Source: Gnetum montanum (lineage: Eukaryota; Streptophyta; Gnetopsida; Gnetales; Gnetaceae). From it: a stretch of 64,000 bases of DNA. Below are positions 1 through 10,659 of this stretch, in pieces. The translations under genes were made by a program, and so were the position numbers. Location of the stretch: NCBI GenBank assembly GCA_015680685.1, contig MNCI01014407.1, positions 1,118,375 through 1,182,374 on the forward strand, read 5' to 3'. Each line of letters begins with the position of its first letter. Positions within the stretch are counted from its first letter, which is position 1. The notes beneath the pieces are model-generated. The model did not search any database and was not told the origin of the DNA. It saw only the letters and a list, made by a program, of their open reading frames with translations.

Positions 1-157
1 ATTAAACACATTCTCCATCAAAATTTTTAATTTTTGAACTTTCAAAGACCCTCTTTAATGATTTCATCATATTCTTTCCTTTTTTGGGATTCTATGGACC
101 CCAAACTCATTGAAAACTTCCTTGTATTTTTTGAGATATTCAAGTTTTAAAATTTAA

Positions 158-235
158 GCTAATGGGCCCCATATATGAGGCCCCATCAATGTAAGTTAAA
201 AATACTATAAATAGGCACAACCCCACTTAGAAATT
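158..235 (+). promoter_or_regulatory. Internal U3-like promoter before the 3' ORF (A1)
   Basis: A TATA box, TATAAATA at 206-213, is preceded by palindrome-like hexamers ATATAT (171-176) and ATCAAT (185-190), starting exactly 14 bp apart. This is the spacing seen in the element's own LTR (3672-3767). The surrounding GGGCCCC and GAGGCCCC strings resemble LTR text. The same block occurs in A2 (10401-10499) and, with a different hexamer, in element C (52192-52235). It lies more than 3 kb from the 3' LTR, so it is not an LTR boundary. Promoter activity is inferred. Confidence 0.6.
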
Positions 236-354
236 TCTACCATTTCTCACAAATGACAAAAGAGTTTTTTAAATTTTTAGAGCTAAGAACCTTCTAAAAA
301 CCATAAATTCCAAACTGTTTATCCAAATCACTCCATTCTTTGACCTTGCAGCTA

Positions 355-368
355 CCAGAGGTAAGCTC
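355..368 (+). other. Probable splice donor of the 3' ORF leader (A1)
   Basis: CAGAG|GTAAGCTC, with GT at 361-362, is close to the plant donor consensus. It lies about 150 bases after the internal TATA box and 285 before the 3' ORF start. The copy in A2 reads GGAG|GTAAGCTC. Elements C and E keep the surrounding text (GCTTAGTC then a G run) but have lost the GTAAG. Confidence 0.5.
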
Positions 369-644
369 TTCATCGTGGGGGCCACAAATGTACCATTTTT
401 TAGAGAAACTTTTTCATGATTTTTTTTAACTCCCACAAAGGTTTAACTAAGAAATAAACCATTAAACACCAAACTACAAGAGTTTCAACAATCTTTGGTG
501 ACATTTATAATAAATAATTAATAAAATAATCAACCTACCATGGTCCAACCTTAGCCAAAGTGTAGCTAACTAACAAGAGAAGGTATTCAAAAATTTAGAG
601 TTACACATTATATCTACTAATCCATGGATGTGTTGTGACTACAA

Positions 645-3469
645 ATGAAACCAAAAGGGAAGCACATGCAAGAAGCAGGACCATCCCAACCAACGGATAA
701 ATGATGTAAAATGGGAAGAGGCCAAGAATAGCCCCAAGAAGAACTAATTGCAACCCATGCCACAAGTCCTCTTAGGGAAGAGGCAGAAGTGGAATATATT
801 TGACATATTCTAGAATTAGCAGCAATAATAGAACACTCCCATTAGGATGATGTGCCAGCACAACCAACAAATCTTGAGGTGACCTTGACAGAGGCCTGCC
901 TAAATCAAATCAAGTCAAGAGAGGTCCAAAAATCAGTGCACCAGGAGATAAAATTTAGTTCTTTCTTGAAGCATGCGTCAAAAGAAGTGCAAGACCAGCT
1001 AAAAGCCTCTTCCATGTGGCCAATCATCACTTCCACTAGGGAGTGGTACATGGGAGAGAAATTTTTATTCTGGAATAATAGGCAACCTCAATCAATGGTG
1101 AAAATAAAGGACATCTTAGTGTCCTATTTGGTGCAAGCCATTGCTGTAGCACTTGGGTTGCCTGAAACAGGGGAAAATCTTACTGAAATTCCAATGCAAG
1201 TGGATTCGAGCATCAAGAAAGAATGGGTGCAACAATGTTATGGTGTCAACCACAAGGAGTTTGGCACACTCATAATGGTAGAGAGGATCCATTATAAGAT
1301 TGTGGCCTTCCACCTCAATCCCATGGTGAGGTCAAGCAAAATCACAACCTTCTCTGCCCATGCATACACCACTCTAAGTGGAAGATTCCTGATCAACCTT
1401 CTGCAACTAATCTATCTAGAGATGAAGTAGTTTAAAGAAAAGGAATGGGGAAAGAAGACACTCCCCTTTCCATGCCTCATCAGAAAACTCTGTTGAAGGG
1501 AAGGAATAGTTTGTTACACCAATGACACTATCAAAACTATTTTGATCACCAACTAGGCAAAATTATGAAGGATAAGATGCCTACCACAACTATCCAAGAA
1601 GAGGAGCAGTAACCACCACCTCCACCTACCACTTAGAAAATAGTGCTAGACATCGTTGCAACCATCCAAAAATTGCAAAAATACATAAAATAGCTCTTAG
1701 TGACTAAGAGTAATGAGTAGGAATGAGTGGTGGAGACCCATCTATATATAGACTAGCCATGAGTCACCTTAATGAGGTGGCCTGAATAATCAGCTTGATG
1801 GGTGAGGGTGGATCCATTTTATTAGCCCAAAGAACATAACTATCTATGAGGTTGAATCCAACCACAAGAGAGGTCACAATGTCTCTCATAGAACAACAAT
1901 CACTCCCAAAAATAGTTAGGAACACTGTGACCTTCTCAGTGTGCTTGGAGGAGGGTGACAAGGTAACTATTTTGGTGATGCAACACCAAGGGCAAGAGAT
2001 GGCAGTAGAAGTGGTCACTAATCAAATTGCCAAAATGCTCATTCCACCTGCAACATCTGCACCAGATGTCACTACACTCAGAGACATGCAGACATCCATA
2101 AGATCTATGAGTGGTAGAATAAATGCAACACAACATGAACTACTAGACCAACTGGTGGGAATCGAGTAACTACTTCTAGATGTATTTGACCTAGATAATA
2201 TCATCGCAACCTAGTTGAAGTTGCTAGAGGCAAGGAGCAAAAACATCATATTGGAGGGGTAACTTGAAATAGCTAGGGAGAAAAATGAACACATAGCTAC
2301 AGAAGCAGCCTTAATTAAGAGCCTAGATTGTTGATCCTACATTTCTCAACCTAGTACTAACAAGAAATGAAGCTATGCAATAACTTCACACCAAGCTCAA
2401 AGGGGTTGAGGGTGCAATGGAGACGATAGTGTTCTATTGACCCTTGGTAGATGTGACACAACACAAGATTCAGAAGGCCTTTGATCACAACCACTAGGAG
2501 AATGTCTAGTTGACCATAAAAAATCATCACCTACCAAATGTTGATATGCATAAGCAACAGTTAATAGATTTCATCCATCAATAGCAAGAACAACTAGCTA
2601 GGGAAAACATAGAATTGAGAAGATTGGCAATATAGAACAGGAATCTCTCCATGGAGGAAGTGTGTGCTCTTCGCCAGAAAACTAAAATCGAGGTAGCTAC
2701 CTAGAAATTTGAAGTTCTCAAATTTGAGAAAGTTAAAGACCATTATAGAGAGCAAGTCAGTCTACAAAAGGAAGTAAATGAAAAGCACATCCAATTAGTG
2801 AAGGCAAAAGAAAATGAAGCCCTCTAGCAACTCTAGCAAGGTAGAGAAGTTTGAAAATCCATCATTAATGGGATAGATGCCTATAATAAAGTGGAAATCC
2901 ACATGAAGGAGTTGTAGATCAAGGAGATGATGAAGTATATGGAGCTTACCAATCTTCATTATGAAAATCTGGCCATGTTACCTATTGGATGACTACAGTC
3001 AGAGCTTGTGGTGAATAACGCTAAACTCAAGGTTCTCAAGGCACACTTCACAAATCAGTGATCAACTATAGAGAACCTGGCTAGGAGGATGAATGACTAC
3101 CAGGAGTTGCAGAATGCAGTAAGGGCATTCAACATTGAACGCAAATAGTTTGCTTTTGTTGCCTAGTTTGTTAATGTAAAAGAGATGTTCCAAATAATGC
3201 CCTATCAATGGGATGTCCAAGTTCCAGCCCACATTGGTGATGCCATGTGGACTGTGAATGATCCCCAGAGTAAGGAGGAGAAGATGAAGTCATTACTTGA
3301 TGCCTTTCGCCTTCCACTAGAGGTTGCAACTGCAACAGGATAACCACAACCACCTCAACTACTGCACATGCTTGAAGCTAGTGAAGGTCCTTTAGAGCCT
3401 TAAGAGCCTCCACTACTCTTCACCATCATCTTCATGTCGTTAGAGGATGTGTTGTCCAAATTTTTGTAG
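645..3469 (+). pseudogene. 3' ORF (env-position protein) of element A1, decayed
   Basis: An extra ORF between the integrase position and the 3' LTR, about 940 codons long, with many in-frame TAG codons and several frameshifts. The longest open piece (852-1430) carries a domain shared with A2, D and C. In it, MWPIITSTREWYMGE is followed by an FW pair, and PFPCLIRKL sits near the end. The second half is Glu/Lys/Gln-rich and looks coiled-coil; the last part is Pro/Glu-rich. No signal peptide or membrane helix is obvious, so env-like describes only its position. I do not recognise the family. The start is set by homology to the ATG of A2 (9959). The TAG in H-S-H-stop-D-D-V is CAG in A2. Confidence 0.7.
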
Positions 3470-3635
3470 TCACATCATCATGTTTAGTTTTGTGTCATGA
3501 ACATCATAATTCTTGTAATTTTTTGATTTCTACACTCAGGCACGTAGTTTTGTCAAGTTAGTTATTTTATTAAAAGTTAGTCAATAATCCCATACCTTTC
3601 CAATTTTGTAAAAGAACTTGAGGACAAGTTTTCAT

Positions 3636-3650
3636 TTAGTTGTGGGGATA
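3636..3650 (+). other. Polypurine tract of A1
   Basis: TTGTGGGGATA lies immediately before the LTR's TGATGAG. It is preceded by a block (GAACTTGAGGACAAGTTTTC) found before the 3' LTR in A2, C, D and E. This is the usual second-strand primer position. Confidence 0.7.
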
Positions 3651-4548
3651 TGATGAGCATCAAAGTGTTGCATCGATGGGTATCTGTTGATGTAGCCTCA
3701 TCAATGGGAATCCATGGATGGGGTCATGTCAATGTAGCATTTGCTACATTGACGAGGCCACATTGATGTAGCCCTATAGCAAAAAATATAAATACGAGCT
3801 CCCAACCATGTCTATGGGAATTCAAGTCATAGTAGTAGTTGAACTCTTACAGTTTTTACATTTGAAAGTTAGAATATTTTCTCGAGTGCCCATAATAGAA
3901 GTCATTGAGTATACAGATCTTTATTTGAGCACTGTTGTACCTAAAATACACTAGTGTGTACGACAATAAAGATGAGCTTCTTGATAAACCTTGTAGCATT
4001 CTAGATAGTTTAAGTGTTTTATTCTTACATTTAATGTTTTTAGTTATTTTTTCAATGTTTCTTAGTAATTAAGCTAATTAAGTGATTAAGTAAGATAAGC
4101 TAAATAAATTAAATACATAAGTACAACTACATTGAGCGTAAACATGTATTTGCTTGGTAATCCCAGTAGCATTATTACTTGGTATGCCTAGTAGTGTAGT
4201 GCTTAGTAACCCAGCAATGGATATGTGGGTTTAGGACATGTATGGAAAGTGGGATCGGATGCTTATGTTATGACTAGTTAGAGATCATTTAGTTAGTTAA
4301 ATCAAATTAGTCATTAAACTACCTTATCTCTTTATTTAAGTATCAAAGAGCATAAAATATAAAATGATAAAAATCATATACCTCAATTACACTTAACCAT
4401 ACCATGTGCATCACAAGTGTAGCTGGGAAGACAAAAAATGACCTTAGAGTAAGGTTCACTACCTAGAGTCTGTAGAATTCAACCAAATTGTGCATGAATG
4501 CTTTGTGATTCATATGGTTGGATGTAGGGGTACCTCAACTGCTCATCA
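3651..4548 (+). repeat. 3' LTR of A1 (898 bp)
   Basis: Bounded by TGATGAG and CTCATCA inverted ends. It contains a U3 palindrome array (3672-3767), the TATA box TATAAATA (3787-3794), an AATAAA in the R region near 3966, and three imperfect copies of CTTGGTAATCCCAGTAG in U5 (from about 4153, 4178 and 4202). The last 100 bases are nearly shared with all other LTRs of this group in the window. Confidence 0.9.
3672..3794 (+). promoter_or_regulatory. Phased palindrome array and TATA box of LTR A1
   Basis: Hexamers related to ATCGAT start at 3672 (ATCGAT), 3686 (GTTGAT), 3700 (ATCAAT), 3714 (ATGGAT), 3728 (GTCAAT), 3748 (ATTGAC) and 3762 (ATTGAT). Steps are 14, 14, 14, 14, 20 and 14 bp. The TATA box follows 20 bp after the last. 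The D LTRs have the same five-or-four plus two arrangement. This probably binds a host factor; no factor can be named. Confidence 0.7.
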
Positions 4549-4679
4549 TGGCTCCTATTAGGGTCTATTGAGTTTGCCACCCTAGCATGAGATTGGTATC
4601 AGAGTGAAGGTTTAGAAGAATCCACACATCACCAAAGGTTTTGGAGAAATCCACACATTAGTGCTTGGTTTAAAGGTAT

Positions 4680-4958
4680 GGCTCTAAAGAAGAAAAACAT
4701 CAAGAGCTTCAAAAAGAGCTTCAAGAGTTCAAGGACTCCTTTAAGACTTTTGTGGCTAAAATGGAAGAAGTTCTTCCCAAAGTAAAGGTCCACAAGCACC
4801 AAGATTTTGGAGAAACTTCAAAAAGGAATATGGAGAAATTCAAGACTAACTTGGAAAATATTTTGAGAAGAATTGAGACAATATCTTCTAGTCATCAAGA
4901 AAGAAAGAAAGTTAAAAGGTCTGATGAAGTAGAGTTCAATGAGAAACAAAGTTCTTAA
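4680..4958 (+). pseudogene. Element B gag-like N-terminal coiled-coil fragment
   Basis: An open frame ending in a stop at 4956-4958. It is rich in Glu, Lys and Gln with heptad-like spacing (KELQEFKDSFKTFVAKMEE), as in N-terminal gag regions of plant retrotransposons. The ATG at 4678 is in another frame, so a 1-base shift near 4685 is likely. No capsid or zinc-knuckle part follows. The gag assignment rests on position after the primer site and on composition only. Confidence 0.4.
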
Positions 4959-5550
4959 GTATCTCTTATTAAGCAAGGGATTGCTTAGTACTCAAGGCTT
5001 TCAAGAGTGGGTATTATGCTAATCAAGGAGAGTTCCTACCTCATAAGTCATGGGAGGTGAAGTACCTAAGCCAAAGGAGTGAGAAAGGTCAAGGGACTTC
5101 TTCTAAAAGGATCAAGGGCAGCACTAGAACGTATGATACTCATTCTTTTTGCAATTTTTCTATACCTTGTGGTAAGGGAAAGAAGATTCTAAGCTAAGTT
5201 AAGGCTATCTCATGGGAGAGAGATGAGTCTTCTAGCCAAGGTATGGGGAAGAATGATTGCTTTGATAATGTTTTTGAAGAATCTAATGTTAAAATTATGG
5301 ATGAGAATTTACCTTTTGAGCTAGTGCTTACAAAATGGGATGAAGGGCCTTGTGATGATTCCCTTAAAGAGGAGAAGTCATTGGAATTAGAAACTCCTGT
5401 TTGGGATCTTGAACTTTGAAACATTAATGAGATTAGATAACTACTTGTTGAAGATCAAGTTGAACCAAAGATAAATGGGAGAAGCCATGAAGAGGTAAGT
5501 ATGAGATTTACCATGTTGGTGGTAGTAATGTCTCTTATGTTGAAGCTAGT

Positions 5551-5963
5551 GTGATGGATGCTAGTATTTCAATTCAACTTGGTAGTGGTTTGTTCAATGG
5601 TAATGATGAGAATCATGATCATTATGGTGATTATGATGAGATTGAGAGTCATGTTATGACTTTTGATAACATTGTTAGTGAGAGAAAGACTAATAATGAT
5701 AATTTGTTTGATGATGATGGCTATTGGGATAGTCACTGTGAGTAGCTCATTATTAATGTTAGCGAAGACATTGATAATGATATGATTTTATAGAATTTGG
5801 AGATGCTTGATATTGATTATAGCAATGATGAATTTGTAAATTTTGTTGATGGGTTTGATTGTCTTGGCTGTAAAATGGAAGAGGGCCATGAAGGTAATCT
5901 ACATGGTGGTGCTAATGATGAAGGGAAGCTAAGCGGTAGTCTTTCAATCAACAAGCAGGAATT
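5551..5963 (+). pseudogene. Element B acidic ORF fragment
   Basis: One frame runs from 5551 through two TAG stops (5743 and about 5791) into the A2 insertion. The product is very acidic and Asn/Asp-rich (for example DDDGYWDSHCE and LDIDYSNDEFVNFVDGFD). It has no motif that I recognise. The frame is cut by A2's LTR at 5964; the piece at 19298-19594 may be its continuation. Confidence 0.35.
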
Positions 5964-6881
5964 TGATGAGTGGTTGAGGTACTCCTAAACCCAACCATAT
6001 GAATCATGAAGCGTTCATGTGTGATCCAGTTGAATTCCATGGACTCTATAGTTTCCAGTGCACTAGTCTTCTAGGCAGTGAACCTTACCCTAAGGTCATT
6101 CGTTGTCTTCCCAATTACACTTGTGATGCACATGGTATGGTTAAGTGTAATTGAGGTATATGATTTTTATCATTTTATGTTTATGTTCTTTGGTGCTTGA
6201 AGAGAGAGATAAAGTAATTTAATAACTAATTTGATTTAACTAACTGATCTCTAACTAGTCCTAACATAAGCATCCAGTCTCACTTTCTGTACATGTCCTA
6301 AACCCACGTATCCACTACTAGGTTACAAGTGCTACGCTACTAGGTGCACCAAGCAATACCACTACTGGGATTACCAAGAGAATACCTATTACATTGGAAG
6401 TGGTCGTACTTATAAATTTAATCTATCTAGCTTATCTTGCTCAATTACTTAATTAGCTTAATTACTGGAAAACATTAAATAAATAACTAAAAGCATTAAA
6501 TGCATGAGTAAATATCTAAACTATTCAAAATGCTACAAGGTTTATCAAGAAGCTCATCTTTATTTCTGTACACACTGTCGTGCTTAGGTACAACAATGCT
6601 CGAATAAGATCCATACACTCAATGACTCCTACTGCGGGTACTCAAGAAAATATTCTAACTTTCAAATGTAAAAACTACAAGAGTTCAGCTACTACTATGA
6701 ATTAGATGTCCATAAACATGGTTGGGAGCTCATATTTATAGTTTTTGCTATAGGACTATGTTGACATGGCCTCAAAAATGTAGCAAACACTACATCGACA
6801 TGACCTTGTCGACAAGGCAACATCATGTAAATGAGGACTCATCGACGGGGGTCCATCAACATGACACTTTGACACTCATCA
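5964..6881 (-). repeat. 3' LTR of A2 (918 bp)
   Basis: Ends TGATGAG and CTCATCA. The minus-strand U3 array has hexamers starting, in plus coordinates, at 6760, 6774, 6794, 6808, 6822, 6841 and 6855, giving steps 14, 20, 14, 14, 19 and 14; GTCGAC at 6808 and ATCGAC at 6794 and 6841 are the clearest. The TATA box is near 6733-6740. The polypurine tract lies at 6882-6890. Confidence 0.9.
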
Positions 6882-7079
6882 TACCCCCATGACTAAATGA
6901 AAACTCTTCCTTGAGTTCTTTTACAAAATTGAGAAGGTATGGGATTATTGACTAATTCTTAACAAAATAACCGACTTGACAAAGCTAAGTGCTTGAGTAT
7001 ATGAATCAACAAATTACAAAAAAAATATGATGTTTATGACATACAATTAAACACCATGACATGACTACAAAAATTTTGG

Positions 7080-9959
7080 ACAGCACATCCTCTGACAGTA
7101 TGAAGATGATGGTGAAGATCACATAGTCCTAGGCAATGGAGGCTCTTAAGGTTCTAAAGGACTTTCATTGGCTTTAGGCAAGTACAGTAGCTGAGGCAGT
7201 TGTCGTTATCCTATTGTGGCTACAACCTCCAGTGGAAGGTAAAAGGCATCAAGTAATGTCTTCATCTTCTCCTTCTTACTCTGGGGATCATTCACAGTCC
7301 ACGTAGCATCACCAATGTGGGCTAGAACAAGGACATCCCATGGACAAAGCATTATTGGGAACATCTCCTTTACATTAACAAACTAGGTAGTGAGCTATTT
7401 ACATTCGATGTTGAATGCCCTAACTACATTTTGTAGCTCCTAGTGGTTGTTCATTATCCTGGGTAGGTTCTCGGCAATTGATTGTTGATTAGTGAAGTGT
7501 ACCTTCAGAACTTTGAGTTCATCATTAGCCACCACAAACTTGTCTTTGGTGTCCTTATGGTGCTTGAACTTGGCCTCGTATAGCAAGTACAAGCTGGCCA
7601 CCTATTTCTTGAGCTTTGACTGTAACCGTCCGGTAGTCAACATGGCCAAATTTGTGTAATAGAGATTGGCAAGATCCATGTACTCTATCATGTAGATTTT
7701 CACTTTGTTGTAGGTGTCTATCCCATCAACGATGGGTTACCAAACTTCTCTACCTTACTAGAGTTTCTAGAGGGCTTCATTTGCTTTCACCTTCACTATT
7801 TGGATATTTTTTTCATTTACTTCCTTTTGTAGAACAATCTACTCTTTGAAATGATCTTTGTCTTTTTCAAATTTGAGAGCTTCAGATTTCCAAGTGACTA
7901 CTTAGATTGAAATTTTCTAGCAAAGGGTGTGCACCTCCTCCATGGAGATATTCCTATTCTCTGCTAACAATCTCTTCAATTTTTTGTTTGCTTTGGCAAG
8001 TTGCTCCTAGTGATGATGGATGAAATCAGTTAATTGTTACTTGTGCGCATCAACACTCTACAAGTGATGATTTTCTGTGGTCAACTAGACATTCTCTTGG
8101 TTGGCCTAATTCAAGGCCTTCTGAATATTGTTCTATGTGGCCTCTACCAAGGATTGATAGGACACTATTATCTCCATTGCACCCTCAACCCCTTTGGGCT
8201 TGGTCTGAAGTTGTTACATAACTTCATCTTTTGTTAGTGCTAGGTTGAGAAATGTAGGATTGGTAATCTAGGATCTTAATTTAGCAACTTTTGTAGCCAA
8301 GCATTCATTTAGCTCCTTGACTATTTCGAGTTACCCCTCCAATATGATGTTCTTGCCCCTTGCCTCAAGCATCTCCAACTGGGTTACGGTGATGTTGTCC
8401 AGAAGGTCAAAGACATCCAAAAGTGGTTTCTTGATTCCCACCAATCAGTCCAATAGTTCTACATGTTGTGTTGCATTTACTCTACCACTTGTAGTTCCTA
8501 TGAACATCTACATGTATTTGAGTGTAGTGATATCTGGTGTAGATTACACAAGTGCGTTGAGCATTTTGACAATTTGATCAGCGACCACTTCTACTACCAT
8601 CTCCTATCCCAAGTGCTACATCACCAAAAATGTTGCCCCCTCATCCTCCTCCAAGCACAACAAGAAGGTCACAGCATTTCTAGAGATTTTTGGGAGTGAC
8701 TATTATTCTACAAGAGATACTGTGACCTCTCGAGTGCCTAGATTCAAACTCACAGGTAGCTATGTTTTTTGGGCTAAGAAAATGGATCCACCCTCATCCA
8801 TCAAGCTAATTGTTCTGGCCACCTCATTAAGGTAACTTATGGCTGGTCTGTATACTGATGGGTCTCCACCACTCATGCTTGATCATTTTTGTTATTCACT
8901 CAAGAGCCATTCTCTGTATTTGTACAACTATTGGGTGGTTGTAGCAATGTTTGGCACTATTGTCTAAGTGGAAGGTGGAGGTGGTGATCACTACTCTTCC
9001 TCTTGGATAATTGTGGTAGGCATTTTATCCTTCATCATTTCTACCCAATTGGTGACTTGAATAATTTTGATTATGTCATTGATGTAACAAACTATCCTTC
9101 TCCTTTGACAGAGTTTTCTAATGAGGCATGGAAAGGAGAGTGTCTTCCTTCTATGTTCATTTTCTTTAAACTGCTTCTCCATATCTAAATAGATTAGCTA
9201 CAGAATATTGATCAGGAATCTCCCACTCAAAGTGGCACATGCACAGGTAGAGAAGGTAGTGATTTTACTTGGCCTCATCATGGGATTGAGGTGAAATGCC
9301 ACAATCTTGTAATGAATCCTCTCTAATGGTGTGATCACATCAAGCTCCTTGCAGTCGATACCATAGCATCGTTGCATCCATTCTATCTTAATGCTTGGAT
9401 TTTCCTGCATTAGAATTTTAGTATGGTTTGTTCATATTTTACGCAACCCAAGTGCTACAGAAATGGCATGCATCGAATAGGACACTAAGATATCCTTGAT
9501 TTTCACTATGGATCCAAGTTGCCTATTGTTTCAAAATAGGAATGTTTCCCCCATGTACCACTCCCTAGTGGAAGTGATGATTGGCCACATGGGAGAGGCC
9601 TTCAGCTAGTCCTATACTTCTCTTGATGCATGCTCTAGGGAAGGGCCAAAATTTAACTCCCAGAACATTAATTTTTGGACCTCCCTCGATTTAATTTAAT
9701 TTAGATAATCCTCTATTAAGGTCACCTTGAGATTTGCTAGTTATGCTAGCACATCATCCTGATGGGAGTGTTCTGTTGCTGTCACTAGTTCTAGAATTTG
9801 TCTAATAGATTCCACCTCCACCTCTTCCCTTAGAGGACCTATGGTGTGGGTTTCAAGTGGTTCTTCTTAGGGCTGTTCTTGGCCTCTTCTTATTCTAGGT
9901 TGTTTCTCCCTTGGTTGGGATGATCCTGCCTCCTACGTGTGCTTTTCTTTTGATGCCAT
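7080..9959 (-). pseudogene. 3' ORF of element A2, decayed
   Basis: The minus-strand counterpart of the A1 3' ORF. It starts at the ATG at 9959-9957 (MASKEKHT), just after a splice-acceptor-like TGATAG. The order is a Gln/Arg/Pro-rich N-terminus, then a globular domain with MWPIITSTREWYMGE, then PFPCLIRKLCQRR, then a long coiled-coil-like Glu/Gln/Lys region. At least a dozen stops and frameshifts break it. Where A1 has TAG in HSH-stop-DDV and in K-stop-FKE, A2 keeps CAG. Function unknown. The 3' limit is set by homology to A1 and is approximate. Confidence 0.65.
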
Positions 9960-9962
9960 TTT

Positions 9963-10251
9963 CTATCACAACACATCCATGGATTAGTAAATATGATGTG
10001 TACCTTTAAAGTTTTGAATATCTTCTCTTGTTAGTTAGCTACACTTTTTCTAAGGTTGGACCATGGTAGATTGATTATTTTATTAATTATTTATTATAAA
10101 TGTCACTAGAGCTTCTTGGAAAGATTTAACTCTTGTAATTTGATGTTTAATGGTTGATTTCTTAGGTAAATCTTTGTGGGAGTTAGAAAAAATTGTAAAA
10201 ACATTTTTGCCAAAAATGGCACATTTGTGGCCTACACAACGAAGAGCTTAC
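9963..10251 (-). other. Putative intron before the A2 3' ORF
   Basis: On the minus strand a donor (GGAG|GTAAGCTC, GT at 10251-10250) and an acceptor (TTGTGATAG, AG at 9964-9963) bound a 289-base segment. A branch-point-like ACTAATCC lies about 25 bases before the acceptor, and the ORF's ATG follows the acceptor by 3 bases. Element C has an even better TACTAAC...TGATTGCAG|ATG at the same place. Splicing is inferred from consensus only. Confidence 0.5.
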
Positions 10252-10400
10252 CTCCAATAGCTACAAGGTCAAAGAACAGAGTGATTTGGATAAATGGTTT
10301 GAAAGTTATGGGCTCTGGAAGGTTCTAGTCTCTAAAAAATTTTAAAACTCCTTTAGCATTTGTGAGAAATGGTAAAAATTTCTAAGTGGGGTTGTGCTTA

Positions 10401-10499
10401 TTTATAATATTTTTGACTTATGTCGACAAGGCCCCATATACACAGCCTCATATATAGGTCAGCTCTATCAATAGGGCTTTGTATATGGGGCTCATCAAC
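10401..10499 (-). promoter_or_regulatory. Internal U3-like promoter of A2
   Basis: Read on the minus strand, a TATA box (TTATAAATA, plus 10399-10407) is preceded by hexamers starting in plus coordinates at 10422 (GTCGAC), 10436 (ATATAC), 10450 (ATATAT), 10467 (ATCAAT), 10481 (GTATAT) and 10494 (ATCAAC). Steps are 14, 14, 17, 14 and 13 bp. The donor lies about 150 bases downstream. It matches A1 158-235 and has the architecture of the A LTR. Confidence 0.65.
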
Positions 10500-10659
10500 A
10501 AAAGTTTTCCAGTTTGAATATCTCAAAAAGTATAGTGAATTTTTCAATGAAATTGGGGTCCATGGAACCCCAGAAAAGCCAAGAATATGATAAAATCATT
10601 GAAGAGGATATTTAAAAGCTCAAAAATTAAAAATTTTTATGGAGAATGTATTTATTTAA

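Larger units (their letters stand above)
1..4548 (+). mobile_element. LTR retrotransposon A1, 3' part (Ty3/gypsy, Athila/Tat-like)
   Basis: The 3' third of an LTR retrotransposon entering from the left window edge: a noncoding stretch, an internal promoter, the extra 3' ORF, a polypurine tract and the 3' LTR. Gag and pol must lie to the left. It is the same family as A2 (5964-19294) in the opposite direction: bases 1-4548 match, as reverse complement, about 5964-10660. The last LTR base abuts what looks like the end of element B's 5' LTR at 4549, so A1 appears to have inserted into that LTR. The target duplication cannot be checked because the left end is outside the window. Confidence 0.85.
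4549..5963 (+). mobile_element. Element B, end of 5' LTR and interior (part 1)
   Basis: 4549-4587 matches the last 40 bases of the LTR at 19643-20533. After a 6-base spacer comes TGGTATCAGAG (4594-4604), a primer site for initiator tRNA-Met. The interior continues to 5963, is broken by A2, and resumes at 19295. The whole B interior is only about 1.7 kb and shows no protease, RT, RNase H or integrase, so B is a non-autonomous, internally deleted element. Confidence 0.7.

Noticed and set aside
3651-4548. Possibility that A1 and C-type LTRs mark an integrated DNA virus (pararetrovirus)
   Set aside because: Complete LTR pairs, 5-bp target duplications, integrase and primer sites show ordinary LTR retrotransposons.
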